Assembly (NCBI RefSeq): GCF_029395355.1
Contig: NZ_CP113913.1
Location: 124,001-188,000, forward strand
Direction: 5' to 3'
Length of the DNA: 64,000 nucleotides
Source: Bifidobacterium sp. ESL0800
Lineage (GTDB): Bacteria; Actinomycetota; Actinomycetes; Actinomycetales; Bifidobacteriaceae
A program made the translations under genes and the position numbers. Below, in pieces: positions 47,371 to 56,965 of this stretch. The number at the start of each line of letters is the position of its first letter. The first letter of the stretch is position 1. The notes beneath the pieces were generated by a model. The model saw only the letters and a program-made list of their open reading frames with translations, did not search any database and was not told the DNA's origin.

Positions 47371-48651
47371 ATGAGAATGAACGGATTGGCTAAGGCGTTG
47401 ACCTCGCTGGCCGCATGTGTGGCCATGCTGGCCATGGGTGCTACCAGCGCGTCCGCGCTCGAGACGAGTCCATCTGCCGGAGTCGTCGACGCCAATCCGT
47501 TCATCTCCTCTTCCGATGTCGCTTCCGCCACGGGCCGTGTCGCCCCCGCCGCGGACACCACAGGCATCAAAACCACGCAAATCGTGGAAAACAACACGAA
47601 CACCTACGACGTGGGCAGTCCGATCGTATTCACCGTCGGCAGCAAGGTACCGATCTACACCTTCGCCACCGACTTCACCCTCAAGGTCAACACCACACTC
47701 AGCAAGGGCCTGACCTACGACCCCGCCAAGGCGCACCCCACCGTCACCATCGGCGGCCAGGAGCTCAATAAGGCCTCGTCCGGCACCGGCTACCAGCTGA
47801 CTGCCGACACGAGTTCGTCGGCCACGAAGCTCACCTTTGATTTTTCCTCATACGTCAACAGCAAGATAACCAACCTCGACTATTCATTGGGTACCGAGCC
47901 CATCAAGATCACGTACACGGCCTACCTCAACGCAAAGGCCTTCACCGGCAACGACGCCGATGCCACCACCAGCAAATCCGAGACCGAATACAACGACACC
48001 ACGGGAGTCACCTGCAAAGACGTCAAACTCGAAGGCCCGACCGTCAAGCTTTACACCGGCGGCTTCACCGTCGACAAGATCTCGAAGACGACCGGTAAGG
48101 CGTTGCCCGGTGCCAAGTTCCAGATTCGTCGCAAGGATGCGGCGGATCCTCTGAAATTCGTGCGTTCCGGCGGCGAGGGGACTGCCAGCGCCGACTATAT
48201 TCTTCCTGAAGCGTTCACCACGGCAACCACCACTGATACGTTGGTCGTGCCGCAGTCCGGCCAGATCGAGGTAGAAGGGCTGGCCGATGGCGTCTACACC
48301 GTCAAGGAGACCCACGCCCCGAACGGCTACATGCTGCCTACGGGCTTCTCCTTCAACGTCACACTCACTCACAACTTCGACGCCAGCAATGCGCTGACCG
48401 GCGTTTCCTACTCGCAGACCGGCGACCTGTACGGCCTGGTCAAGCAGAAGGAGAGCACCAACGGGTTCACCGTCTCCAACGTGCAGTCCTTCAAGGAACT
48501 GCCGGCCTCAGGCGCAGCGGGCATCCTGATGCGCGTGGTGATCGGCTTGGTGCTCCTCGCCATAGCGGCAATAGGCTACGCCCTCATGCACCGCAACAAG
48601 AAGCATTCGAAGCCCGGCAGATTCAAGGACACCGGATACGGGAGGCGATGA
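47371..48651 (+). CDS. Isopeptide-forming pilin (cluster 1, second)
   Basis: The 426-residue precursor has a signal peptide (1 to about 28), a pilin core with the E-box YTVKETHAPNGYMLP near 309, and the sorting signal LPASG at 377, membrane segment and basic tail. It lacks the first domain of the preceding gene and is shorter, so it may be a minor or basal pilin. It follows that gene by 105 bases. Confidence 0.9.
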   Translation: MRMNGLAKALTSLAACVAMLAMGATSASALETSPSAGVVDANPFISSSDVASATGRVAPAADTTGIKTTQIVENNTNTYDVGSPIVFTVGSKVPIYTFATDFTLKVNTTLSKGLTYDPAKAHPTVTIGGQELNKASSGTGYQLTADTSSSATKLTFDFSSYVNSKITNLDYSLGTEPIKITYTAYLNAKAFTGNDADATTSKSETEYNDTTGVTCKDVKLEGPTVKLYTGGFTVDKISKTTGKALPGAKFQIRRKDAADPLKFVRSGGEGTASADYILPEAFTTATTTDTLVVPQSGQIEVEGLADGVYTVKETHAPNGYMLPTGFSFNVTLTHNFDASNALTGVSYSQTGDLYGLVKQKESTNGFTVSNVQSFKELPASGAAGILMRVVIGLVLLAIAAIGYALMHRNKKHSKPGRFKDTGYGRR

Positions 48652-48783
48652 CCCATGCGCAAACAGCATTTTCGAGTCGGCGCCTTAAGCGCACGGCACG
48701 CATTGAGTGCCGATGGTCACAGTTCGGACTTATACGAGTCACAGGAAAAGCAAGGACAGGCGATTTTGTCGGGGACAGGACAC

Positions 48784-50694
48784 ATGAAAAAGAAGCAATG
48801 GAAACGCGCTCTCGGCGCCCTAGTCTCATGCCTGGTGGCCGCCGCCACCCTCATGTCCGGCGCCGTCAGCGCCAACGCCAGCCAACCCGACGCCGAACAG
48901 ACACCAACCCACGGACCACAACCATACGTCACACTCAAAATAAAAAATTTCAAAGATGGTTTAGCAGGTAACGACATTCAGGGGATCAAGCTTGCCGATT
49001 ACACTAACCAGGACCGTGACAAGAATACATTGGATGCGACTACCGTTTCCAAGGTGCTTAATGGTCGTCCAATTTATGGTCATGTAATAACCTATCAGGA
49101 GCTCTGCGACGCCTCCGGCTACGGGGACGCCTGCTCCGCGAAGGACCCGATGCGCTGGCTCGTCAACAAATGGTCGGCGGAAGGGGACGCGGACGAGACG
49201 GCCGTGCCCTATGAGGGCCATGTTCGTGATTTTGTGAAGAATTCAGAAATTTTTCTTCCATATTTTAATGATAGTGATTGGCAGATTTGGGATGGAAGTG
49301 AACCTAGTCCTCCTTTCTGCACTGGGAGCTGTCGTAATCCGAAAGTAACGTATGACGAAGACTACAACCGGATTTATAGCGTTGACCTTCCCAACGGGAT
49401 TTATCTGATTAGTATTGGTGGTCAAAGGGCCGTCGTCAGTACGGTCGGCGGTTATCTTGATGTATCTCGCTCTGATTTTCTGGGGACGAAGGAAATCGCA
49501 AGGAAAGGAAGCGGCAGGGGTTCGCGGATCACCAAGAAGGTTAAGGATAAAACGTACAACGTCGGCGATCCGGCCGAATACACGATCAACATCGTTATGC
49601 CCAAGGATCGCAGGTATGGTGATTATGGAGACTACCATTTTAAAGTTGTTGATAAATTCTCTGCGGGGCTTTCGTATGTGAAAGGTAAATTCGACGCGAA
49701 GGTCATATTGGATGGCGTGACCATTCCGGAAGCGACAGCGGCAACGCCTGCGGGCTATAAGTTGTATGTCTTCGACAAGACTTGTAGCACTAACGATGAT
49801 GATTGCGACACAAAAGGTGGCCATGCGAATCTTGCCGATTCGTCCGATGAAGTTCCAGAAGCTCGGATATATTTCGACTTGTCGCCTTATATATACAGCA
49901 GATTCGGTATCGGAACCGATAAAGAGGAAATTTTAGGAAAATCCCTGAAGGTCGTCTACCATGCTGTCGTCAACAGCAACGCAGGCAAGGGGGATCCGGT
50001 CGACAACAACGCCAAAATGAGATATTACATTAATTCATGCGGCTGTGAAATAACGTGGGCGGGTGCATCTTATGATGTGGCGAATCGTGTCGGCATCTAT
50101 AGCGGCGGCTTTTCTATACAACAAGTTTCTGAAGCCGGAGGTTACATTATGGAAGGCGCGAAGTTCAGCGTGTCCCATAAGGAGGATCCGGACCATCCGA
50201 TACGATTCAACGAGGTCTCCAAAGGCAGCCTGACCGAGCCCTCGCAATATTGCGCAGCTTCGGCCTCCGAGACGAATTCGACCGACAGGATCACCGTCGG
50301 CGCCTCGGGCAAGATGAACGTCACCGGGCTGGCGGACGGCACCTATATCCTCAAGCAGCTCACTGCGGCCCATGGGTGGACCCTGGTATCCGGCTTCGAG
50401 TTCGAGATCACCATCCAGCACGACGACAACGGCGACGGCACGAAAAGCCAGACACAGTCAATCGGGAGCGATCCGTATGGGATGGCCAGCCTGGGCGGCG
50501 GGGCCGGAGACGGCAACGGCCGTGTGGTGAATGTGCGGTATATCGGGTCGTTGAGGGATGTGCCGGCGACGAGCCCGGTCGGCATGGGCGTGCGCGCGCT
50601 GCTGGGCGTGATGACGGTGCTGTGCGGCGCAGGTATCCTTGTGGGCGTTCGGAAGCTGAAGCGCAGGAGCGACATGAGCGGCCTTAACGTATGA
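48784..50694 (+). CDS. Large pilus-tip-like surface protein (cluster 1)
   Basis: The 636-residue precursor has a signal peptide (1 to about 30), a first region with the family pattern DPMRWLVNKW, and a later Cna-B-like domain with a degenerate E-box YILKQLTAAHGW (Glu replaced by Gln). The C-terminus ends VPATSPVG at 593, a non-canonical sorting signal, then a hydrophobic segment and KLKRRS. Several extra cysteines occur. It is probably the tip adhesin or a minor pilin. The middle part is AT-richer than its neighbours. The ATG at 48784 is chosen for the signal peptide; the frame opens at 48655. Confidence 0.85.
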   Translation: MKKKQWKRALGALVSCLVAAATLMSGAVSANASQPDAEQTPTHGPQPYVTLKIKNFKDGLAGNDIQGIKLADYTNQDRDKNTLDATTVSKVLNGRPIYGHVITYQELCDASGYGDACSAKDPMRWLVNKWSAEGDADETAVPYEGHVRDFVKNSEIFLPYFNDSDWQIWDGSEPSPPFCTGSCRNPKVTYDEDYNRIYSVDLPNGIYLISIGGQRAVVSTVGGYLDVSRSDFLGTKEIARKGSGRGSRITKKVKDKTYNVGDPAEYTINIVMPKDRRYGDYGDYHFKVVDKFSAGLSYVKGKFDAKVILDGVTIPEATAATPAGYKLYVFDKTCSTNDDDCDTKGGHANLADSSDEVPEARIYFDLSPYIYSRFGIGTDKEEILGKSLKVVYHAVVNSNAGKGDPVDNNAKMRYYINSCGCEITWAGASYDVANRVGIYSGGFSIQQVSEAGGYIMEGAKFSVSHKEDPDHPIRFNEVSKGSLTEPSQYCAASASETNSTDRITVGASGKMNVTGLADGTYILKQLTAAHGWTLVSGFEFEITIQHDDNGDGTKSQTQSIGSDPYGMASLGGGAGDGNGRVVNVRYIGSLRDVPATSPVGMGVRALLGVMTVLCGAGILVGVRKLKRRSDMSGLNV

Positions 50695-50741
50695 TGAAGT
50701 ATGCCTGTTGTGGTGTGGCGACGGTCTGCGGTGTGCGGCCG

Positions 50742-50949
50742 TCGCCACATCGGCAATAGGGGAATCTGTTAGGGACGCTGCGCGATGAAGAAGAAACAGG
50801 ACGAACCGCCTGAGGAGCGGTATGCGGGTTCGGTGTCCTATGTTGTCGCCGCATCGGCAGTAGGACAATCTGTTAGGGACGCTGCGCGATGAAGAAGAAA
50901 CAGGACGAACCGCCTGAGGAGCGGTATGCCGGGCCGGTGTCCTTTAGCG
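50742..50949 (+). repeat. 104-bp tandem duplication of the sortase gene start
   Basis: The block at 50742 recurs at 50846 with about 94% identity, including the ribosome-binding region GTTAGGGACGCTGCGCG and the first 20 or so codons of the sortase. Since 104 is not a multiple of three, the first copy stays out of frame and forms its own small ORF. Confidence 0.93.
50785..50892 (+). CDS. 35-residue duplicated start of the sortase, coupled
   Basis: MKKKQDEPPEERYAGSVSY and 16 more residues end at a stop that overlaps the true sortase ATG in ATGA. The peptide is a relic of the duplication. Its translation would pass ribosomes directly to the sortase start and so could tune its level. Confidence 0.45.
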   Translation: MKKKQDEPPEERYAGSVSYVVAASAVGQSVRDAAR

Positions 50950-51932
50950 CCGTCATCGCCGATGATGAAGGACTGGATCAGGGTGCCCGTGGCAACGATC
51001 TGGGAACCTTGATAAAGAAGCTGGTCCTCGTCCTGCTGCTCGTTGGCGGACTGGTGTCGATCGGCTATCCATTCGTGCTGCAAGGGGTCAACGCGTTCAG
51101 GCAGGCTTCGGAATCTCAGGACCTTGAGTGGCGGCTGGACCACGAGACCAGCGCCGAGGAGCTGCAGGACCTGGCCGCCGCCGACCAATACAATCAGGAA
51201 CTCGCCAAGTCCGGCCAGTCAGTGATGGGTGACGTCGCCGATCCGTTCAGCAACGATGCCGACGGTAGCAACGCCGACGGCAGCGGCGGTGATGATGATA
51301 ATGCCGACGACAACACCGTGGAGGCGAAAGACAAACGCTACCAAAGTCTGCTGAACGAAGGCGGTGGCGTGATGGGCATGGTGGTCGTGCCGAAGATCGC
51401 CGTCGACCTGTCGATCTACCACGGCACGTCCTCGGGCACGATGGACATCGGCGCCGGGCACATGTACGGTACCTCGTTGCCGGTGGGCGGCCCGTCGACG
51501 CACACGGTGCTCGTCTCGCACAACGGGCTGGCCAACGCCCTGATGTTCACGCGTCTCGACGAGATGAGGAAGGGCGACGCGTTCTTCATCCACGTGCCCG
51601 GCCGCAGGATGGGCTACCGTATCGACCGGATCGTGGTGATCAAGCCGACCGACACCAGCAGGCTCAAGGTCGAGGCGGGCGCGGACCGCGCCACGCTGAT
51701 GACCTGCTACCCTTACGGCGTCAACGACCACCGCCTCCTGGTACAGGGCCACCGCGATCCCTCGCTCGACAAGCAGTACCCGAGCGATTTCGGCCGTCAA
51801 GTCATGGCCGCGATTATGGGCGCGGTGACGGCTCTGTCCGTCCTCATTATCGGTGTCTCCCTCCTAATCATCCTCAAATACCGCCACCCCAACGAGCCCC
51901 CAGCAGGCCACGCCCAAACGCAGGATAAGTAG
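50889..51932 (+). CDS. Class C sortase (pilus polymerase, cluster 1)
   Basis: The 347-residue protein has an N-terminal membrane segment near 45-64, a lid with DPF at 118-120 typical of pilin sortases, and the catalytic triad His211 (VLVSHNGLA), Cys273 (TLMTCYPYG) and Arg282 (NDHRLLV). A second hydrophobic segment follows near 310-330. It cleaves pilin sorting signals and links subunits. It closes the first pilus cluster. Confidence 0.94.
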   Translation: MKKKQDEPPEERYAGPVSFSAVIADDEGLDQGARGNDLGTLIKKLVLVLLLVGGLVSIGYPFVLQGVNAFRQASESQDLEWRLDHETSAEELQDLAAADQYNQELAKSGQSVMGDVADPFSNDADGSNADGSGGDDDNADDNTVEAKDKRYQSLLNEGGGVMGMVVVPKIAVDLSIYHGTSSGTMDIGAGHMYGTSLPVGGPSTHTVLVSHNGLANALMFTRLDEMRKGDAFFIHVPGRRMGYRIDRIVVIKPTDTSRLKVEAGADRATLMTCYPYGVNDHRLLVQGHRDPSLDKQYPSDFGRQVMAAIMGAVTALSVLIIGVSLLIILKYRHPNEPPAGHAQTQDK

Positions 51933-52061
51933 ACTAGCAACCCACCCAGTGCCAAGATGCCCATACACGGGCGCGCCGATAGGCGTATCCGCAAGCTATG
52001 GCTGTCAGCCCAAAGAGATATACCGCATCGATGCGTTGAGCTGCCGCTTGGAAGAAAACTC

Positions 52062-52095
52062 GTGCGGGCCGCCAGCCTAAGCCGGCGACCCGCAC
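52062..52095 (+). terminator. Hairpin downstream of sortase (cluster 1)
   Basis: GTGCGGG pairs with CCCGCAC and CGCC with GGCG around one C-A mismatch, 10-nt loop. It lies 130 bases after the sortase stop, without a T run. Confidence 0.5.
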
Positions 52096-52270
52096 AAATC
52101 AATTACGAAATAAGGACGATGATAACCAAACGCCCTACGGCGAAAATCAACGGGTTAAAAGATTTAAAGACCCAGACCTTAGACCCGCAGTGGACGATTC
52201 CGCCGATACAACGAACATACCACAAACCCTCAAGGAATTGCAAGCACATCAAGGAACCTTGAATTTTCAT

Positions 52271-52304
52271 GGATTTGCCCGTTTTAATTTGCAAATCCGT
52301 TTTG
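52271..52304 (+). terminator. Terminator-like hairpin
   Basis: GGATTTGC pairs with GCAAATCC around a 12-nt loop, followed by GTTTTG. The gap 51933-52436 contains this and the previous hairpin but no supported gene. Confidence 0.55.
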
Positions 52305-52436
52305 AATGTGAGACGTTGGTAATGCCGCACGCACATTGAAGGCAATTCCGATTGGACGTCGGGGGGCGGATAAACGTGCGGGCGACCGACCGGGACCATA
52401 AGGCCGGCTGAAATTACGAAATATTGGAGGCCAGAA

Positions 52437-52589
52437 ATGGTTTCTCATAACGATAACAATCCCGGAAACTCCGGGCTCTGCCGGCTCGCGGCGGTTGTAT
52501 TGCTTGCGATGGTGGCCAGGGTGGATCCCCTCTGGGAGGCTGCGATACTTGCGGGCTGCCTGCTGTTGGTGGTCTGGAAGTTGGAGTAG
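52437..52589 (+). CDS. 50-residue membrane microprotein, unknown
   Basis: MVSHNDNNPGNSGLCRLAAV starts a 50-residue product with two short hydrophobic segments (LAAVVLLAMVA; EAAILAGCLLLVVW). GGAGG lies seven bases before the ATG. It is short, and the family is not recognised, but the reading frame, ribosome-binding site and hydrophobic pattern support a real gene. Confidence 0.55.
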   Translation: MVSHNDNNPGNSGLCRLAAVVLLAMVARVDPLWEAAILAGCLLLVVWKLE

Positions 52590-52629
52590 CGCCGGTACCG
52601 AGCCGCCCCTGACGGGGTAGCAAGGCGGG

Positions 52630-52657
52630 TCCGGCGGTGGAGCGATTTACCGCCGGA
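52630..52657. terminator. Hairpin between microprotein and LRR gene
   Basis: TCCGGCGGT pairs with ACCGCCGGA around a 10-nt loop, between the convergent genes. Confidence 0.6.
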
Positions 52658-52677
52658 TTGCACCTATATGATTACCC

Positions 52678-54123
52678 TTACTGCTTGTCGCGCTTCTTCT
52701 TTTCTGCGACGAGGTAGATGCCGAGCGCCAGCGCCACGATGGCGACTACCGTGACCACGGTGATGGTCGCGCCGGTTGTGACCAACGAATCATGCGGCTG
52801 GGCGGCCGGCTGCTGCGCCACAACGACCGGTTTCGGCTTCACCAGCGTCGGCTTCTTGTGGTCCGGCGTCTTCGGATTATCGAACGGCTGTGGCTCGGGA
52901 TCAGGCGTCGGGTCCTTCGGCGTCGGCTTTTGCGGTGTCGTCGGCTTCGGGCGCTCCGGTTCCTGCGGCGTCTTCGGCGTGGTCACCGGGTCTTGCGCCT
53001 GGGTGTTCGGGCTCGGGTCGAGGCTGAACGTTTCAGGCGTGAACGGCAGTTTGCGGCCTACCGTGCCGCTATACGCGTTGCACCAGGTGTCGGCGAAACA
53101 GGGGAAATGCGTGGTTTCGAAGCCGACGGAGACATCGTTGACATATTCAAGTTCGAGATTGTTCCACGTCACCGTGCCGGTCGTGGGGTTGTAAGAGCCT
53201 GAGCTCGGCTGGATGCTGCCGGGCGTCGGCGCGAGGAAGGATCCGTCGGTGGTCTTGGGCACGTTGATGGTAACGGTGCTGGTCGATTCCGCCAAGCCGG
53301 TAGGACGCTGATTGGTGATGGTGAATTGCGTCAGCGGCAGATATTTGATCGGCTGCAGGTCGGTGACGCCGTTGCCCTCCACAGACGCGGGAAGCTCCGG
53401 GTCGTTCTGCAGGTACAGGTACGTGAGGTTCGTCAGGTTTTTCAAGGTCGAGATGTCGGAGACGTTGTTGTCAATCATGCTCAGGCGCATCAGCTGCGTC
53501 AGCCCGTGCAGAGGGGTGATGTCTTTGATGGCGTTGTTGTCGAGCGACAGGTAGATGAGGCTGGAAAGTTGCGAGAGATTCGGCAGGGGCTTGCTGCTGC
53601 TGTCGATGCCGTCGCCGTTGAGGCTCAAGTTGACCAGATTGCTCAGCCCTGCCACGGGCGTGAAGCTCGCGACATTCGGGCTGTTGTTGATGGTGAGGTC
53701 GATCAGGCTGGTCAGCCCGGCGATGGGGGAGATGTCGGTGAGCTGGCTGCTTGGAATGTGGAGGATCCTGAGGTTGGTCAGCAGGTCGATGCCTTCAAGG
53801 CTTGCGAGGTTATTGCTGTCCGGGTTGATGGAAATCTGTTTGACGTGCGAGGCGACGGTGGCGTCGAACTTGCTCGCGGTGGTGAGCGGATGCCCGCTGG
53901 TGCTCCCGGCCGCAGCCACGGTAGCAGCGAGTACCGGGTCGGGGAAGCATTGCGCGATGGTGCTGGTACCGGTGGCGCAGCCTCCACTCCGGGTGACGGG
54001 CTGCGCGGCCGAAGCCGTTGGGGTGACGCATTGTGCGGTGATGAGGATGGCACCCAACAGCGCGGCAAAGAAAATCGCGACGCTACGAACCAGCGTTCTA
54101 CGTATCTTTGCCATATTCGTCAT
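52678..54123 (-). CDS. Internalin-like leucine-rich repeat surface protein
   Basis: The 481-residue protein has a signal peptide (cut near ASA, about 39), a run of LRR units of about 22 residues (about 100-260; pattern LTNLRILHIPSSQLTDISPI), then an Ig-like part, a Pro/Thr/Lys-rich wall-spanning region (about 385-445), and LVTTG followed by a hydrophobic segment and EKKKRDKQ. LVTTG resembles LPxTG with Val for Pro. GAGGATTAGG precedes the ATG at 54123. Likely an adhesin with a sortase substrate signal. Confidence 0.88.
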   Translation of the reverse strand: MTNMAKIRRTLVRSVAIFFAALLGAILITAQCVTPTASAAQPVTRSGGCATGTSTIAQCFPDPVLAATVAAAGSTSGHPLTTASKFDATVASHVKQISINPDSNNLASLEGIDLLTNLRILHIPSSQLTDISPIAGLTSLIDLTINNSPNVASFTPVAGLSNLVNLSLNGDGIDSSSKPLPNLSQLSSLIYLSLDNNAIKDITPLHGLTQLMRLSMIDNNVSDISTLKNLTNLTYLYLQNDPELPASVEGNGVTDLQPIKYLPLTQFTITNQRPTGLAESTSTVTINVPKTTDGSFLAPTPGSIQPSSGSYNPTTGTVTWNNLELEYVNDVSVGFETTHFPCFADTWCNAYSGTVGRKLPFTPETFSLDPSPNTQAQDPVTTPKTPQEPERPKPTTPQKPTPKDPTPDPEPQPFDNPKTPDHKKPTLVKPKPVVVAQQPAAQPHDSLVTTGATITVVTVVAIVALALGIYLVAEKKKRDKQ

Positions 54124-54329
54124 TGCCTAATCCTCGTTCTTTGTATTACAGCAAGCCCAGTTATACCGTCACAATTATAAGTCATACAATATAAGAATGA
54201 GCGAGCAAAAGCGCCAAGGTGCCAAAATCGCCGCTGACTGGTAGAAATCCGCTGTTAACCGGTAAAAATCGTCACGTTTTTGCTGCGGGTGACGTTGTAT
54301 GCATAAGGAGTGAGTTCAGTTTCTGCGTG

Positions 54330-54574
54330 TGTCTTTGTGTGAATTGGCGGGCAGGCAGCATTCCGTGATACTTACCCGGCGATGGAATTCACTGAGACGC
54401 TTGTTGCCGGGCCAGCTTGGTGGCGGCGATACGGCCGTGTTCCCGCAGCTCGAGGGGGAGGCGCGCGTCGTCGAGCACCGTCCCCGAGCTTGCGGCCTGC
54501 CCGGTATCGGTGTCGTAGTCAAAAGCCAGCACCGGCCGCGTGCGGCACATCAGTAATCTACGTTCCATCGCCAT
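54330..54574 (-). pseudogene. Possible HipA-like fragment, frameshifted
   Basis: A minus-strand frame from 54574 reads MERRLLMCRTRPVLAFDYD (after a short MA), then GTVLDDARLPLELREHGRIA, and continues in another frame as NKRLSEFHRRVSITECCL. The pattern resembles the N-terminus of HipA-like kinases but is too short to be sure. No ribosome-binding site is seen. The gap 54124-55235 holds this, the 51-bp repeats and a pilus promoter. Confidence 0.25.
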
Positions 54575-54711
54575 TCACATTATTCTAGGCGCTTGGTTTG
54601 CGCAATTCCAGCATGGGCAGGAGATGACTGCCGGTTTGCACTGCTGGCGTTTGCACCTTGTGTTTCGGACGACGGGCCAGGGTCGGCGTGCAAAAATGGT
54701 GACTGCGCCAT

Positions 54712-54852
54712 CTAAAACGCACTTTTCGCACGGTGCCGTGTAAAAAGTGCAATTTAGTATCGCTAAAACGCACTTTTCGCACGGTGCTGTGTAAAAAGTG
54801 CGATTTAACATCGCTAGAACGCACTTTTCTCACGGTGCCGTGTAAAAAGTGC
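54712..54852. repeat. Tandem 51-bp repeat array, second copy
   Basis: Units begin at 54712, 54763 and 54814, exactly 51 bp apart. Each holds imperfect arms GCACTTTT-N2-CACGG and CCGTG-N2-AAAAGTGC. The period and core match the array at 34012-34158. Confidence 0.93.
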
Positions 54853-55055
54853 CTGGGGCTCAGCCCTGAACCATGCCCCAGCCCCTGACGATGACGTCGG
54901 CTTGGTATGGCAATGAACGATGGTGGCTGCGGTCTGGTCTGGGTCGTCGCCAAGTCGCGTCAAATCGTGTTGATGCGACTTGCTGCGTGCGTTTTGTCGG
55001 TTGACGCGCGGGTTATGAACAGCATTGTTCATTTAACGGCAGTAATTCGTGGGCC

Positions 55056-55131
55056 GAATGACGCAGGTTACCGGCGATTTTCGACCGCTTAGGGATTGAG
55101 GCACATTGAACTGGGCAATGAGCGTAATACT
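55056..55131 (+). promoter_or_regulatory. Shared surface-gene promoter module, copy B
   Basis: GAATGACGCAGGTTAC begins the block; TTTCGACCGCTTAG lies at 55079-55092, and 31 bases later GTAATACT at 55124-55131, 104 bases before the pilin. Confidence 0.75.
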
Positions 55132-55235
55132 AGAAGTATAAACAGGACATTTATAGCTGGAACTATGCCATCAATGGCGAAAAGCTGTAGTCGCGCCAAC
55201 GGGCCATGTCGTTGACGTGCAAGGAAGGATAGTGG

Positions 55236-56942
55236 ATGAAGAGCGGAAAGCTGATGAAGCTACTGGCGATGGTGACTGCATGCGTGGCGAGCATGGCCAC
55301 GATGGCAGCCGGTGCCGTGAGCGCTTCCGCTGACGACTCTGGGGATAACAGCCATGTCAACCTAACTATCAAGGGTAGTGAATACACGATTGCCGGGCAT
55401 AAATTCACGGCGACGAAGCTTGCAGATTATGTTAACGTCGACGCCGTCGGTGGGACGTTTGGTGTTTCCACTATTCAGGACAATCCAGCTTTGGTGAAAG
55501 CCATCAATGAAGCCGGCGATGTTCCTGCGGGGTCTAAAAGCGATCCGATGGCATGGCTGGTTCAGCAATGGAACGGGGAACAGGAGCTGACGTCTCCGTA
55601 TACTGGCAGTATACGTACGTTTGTCACCAAGCTTTCGAAGGAAAGTGAGGCTTTGGATGCAACGGCGCTCCAGCCGGTGGAGGGTGCCAAAGGCGATACT
55701 TCTGTTACCATGGATCTGGTTAATGGCATTTATCTTATTCGCGATATAACGGATGTGGTGGAGAATAATAGATTGTCCAGAGCCGTACCGATGTTGGTCT
55801 CCACTACGGTAAGCAAGATTCCGAACAAGGGCAGCAGTGAAATCGATGTAAAAGCCTCAAACGTCAAAGTCACGAAGCATGCCGATAAGAATACGCATAA
55901 GATTGGCGACACGGTCCCGTTCACGATTGAAAGTCATGTTCCTTTATTTACTGCTACGAATGTATATAGTGCTGGTTTGGAGATTGATGATCAGCTTGAT
56001 GATGGGTTTACGTATGATAATTCATCCACGCCTGTGGTAAAGATCGGTGATACTACGCTTATCAAAGACACGGATTATACGTTGAAAGTCTATACCAGGT
56101 ATGGCCACAGTCCGGTTGCGGCTGATGCCAAGGTGGCTGGTGCGGAAATGTATTTCCTGTTGACGCCTTATGTCCAAGCTCAGATACAGCAGGGAAACTA
56201 TGATATAGCGGGAAAAAGTATTACGATTACCTATGATGTGGTTCTCAACGAGAACGCAAAAGTTGACGCTGATGGCAATGTCAACGACGTTCAATTGGAT
56301 TATAAACCCGGGTGCAATTGGACAACTGTACCGGGCAATAAAGTATATGTGTTTACCGGTTCCATCAAGCTGATCAAGAGGTCTCAAGGGACCGGGGAGA
56401 TGTTGCCTGGCGCAAAGTTCCAGGTGTTTGAAGACCCGGACGCGACTACGCCGCTGAACTTCGTATACGAGGGGCAGGCAGATGACGGGAAGACCTACGA
56501 CGTATACCGTACGGCTAAGGCCGGTGAGTCGGGCAGCAGCGACGTGTTGACAACATCAGCTCATCCCTTCTGGCTTAAGGGATTTGAGGATGGTACCTAT
56601 ACGTTCAAGGAGACTAAGGCACCTGATGGTTATCTGCTTCCTATGGGCTTGAGTTTCAAAGTTAAGGTGTCTCATACGGTCGATGATGCTGCTCCGTCGA
56701 AGGCCACGTACAAGTATGAGCTGACTCCTGACGCTAATAAGTTGACATCTATCGCGGACAACATGAATGAGCTGACGGTGGTGAATACCAATTCGGTGCT
56801 TAAGTTGCCTGCCACTGGTGCTGTCGGCATCATCATGCGGTTGGTGGCTGGCGCGCTGGTGATTGGTGCTGCGCTCGCCATATACTTCGGCGTGCGTCAC
56901 CTGCAGCGTGTGCGCAAAGCCGCTAAAACGGCAAGCCGCTGA
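55236..56942 (+). CDS. Isopeptide-forming pilin (cluster 2, first)
   Basis: The 568-residue precursor has a signal peptide (1 to about 32), the domain pattern DPMAWLVQQW, NGIYLIRDI, and a C-terminal Cna-B-like domain with E-box YTFKETKAPDGYLLP. The sorting signal is canonical LPATG at 524, followed by a membrane segment and RHLQRVRK. The N-terminal and middle parts differ from the next gene, the last 180 or so residues are nearly identical. AAGGAAGGATAGTGG precedes the ATG. Confidence 0.93.
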   Translation: MKSGKLMKLLAMVTACVASMATMAAGAVSASADDSGDNSHVNLTIKGSEYTIAGHKFTATKLADYVNVDAVGGTFGVSTIQDNPALVKAINEAGDVPAGSKSDPMAWLVQQWNGEQELTSPYTGSIRTFVTKLSKESEALDATALQPVEGAKGDTSVTMDLVNGIYLIRDITDVVENNRLSRAVPMLVSTTVSKIPNKGSSEIDVKASNVKVTKHADKNTHKIGDTVPFTIESHVPLFTATNVYSAGLEIDDQLDDGFTYDNSSTPVVKIGDTTLIKDTDYTLKVYTRYGHSPVAADAKVAGAEMYFLLTPYVQAQIQQGNYDIAGKSITITYDVVLNENAKVDADGNVNDVQLDYKPGCNWTTVPGNKVYVFTGSIKLIKRSQGTGEMLPGAKFQVFEDPDATTPLNFVYEGQADDGKTYDVYRTAKAGESGSSDVLTTSAHPFWLKGFEDGTYTFKETKAPDGYLLPMGLSFKVKVSHTVDDAAPSKATYKYELTPDANKLTSIADNMNELTVVNTNSVLKLPATGAVGIIMRLVAGALVIGAALAIYFGVRHLQRVRKAAKTASR

Positions 56943-56965
56943 TACAGCAGCTGCAATTCACTGTG

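Noticed and set aside
52321..52400. Run of six G (near 52351) as a phase-variable tract
   Set aside because: It is short and lies outside any coding sequence or obvious promoter.
54575..54953. Minus-strand ORFs with repeated peptides FYTAPCEKCVL and HFLHGTVRKVRF
   Set aside because: They translate the 51-bp repeat; both frames are open by chance of the repeat.
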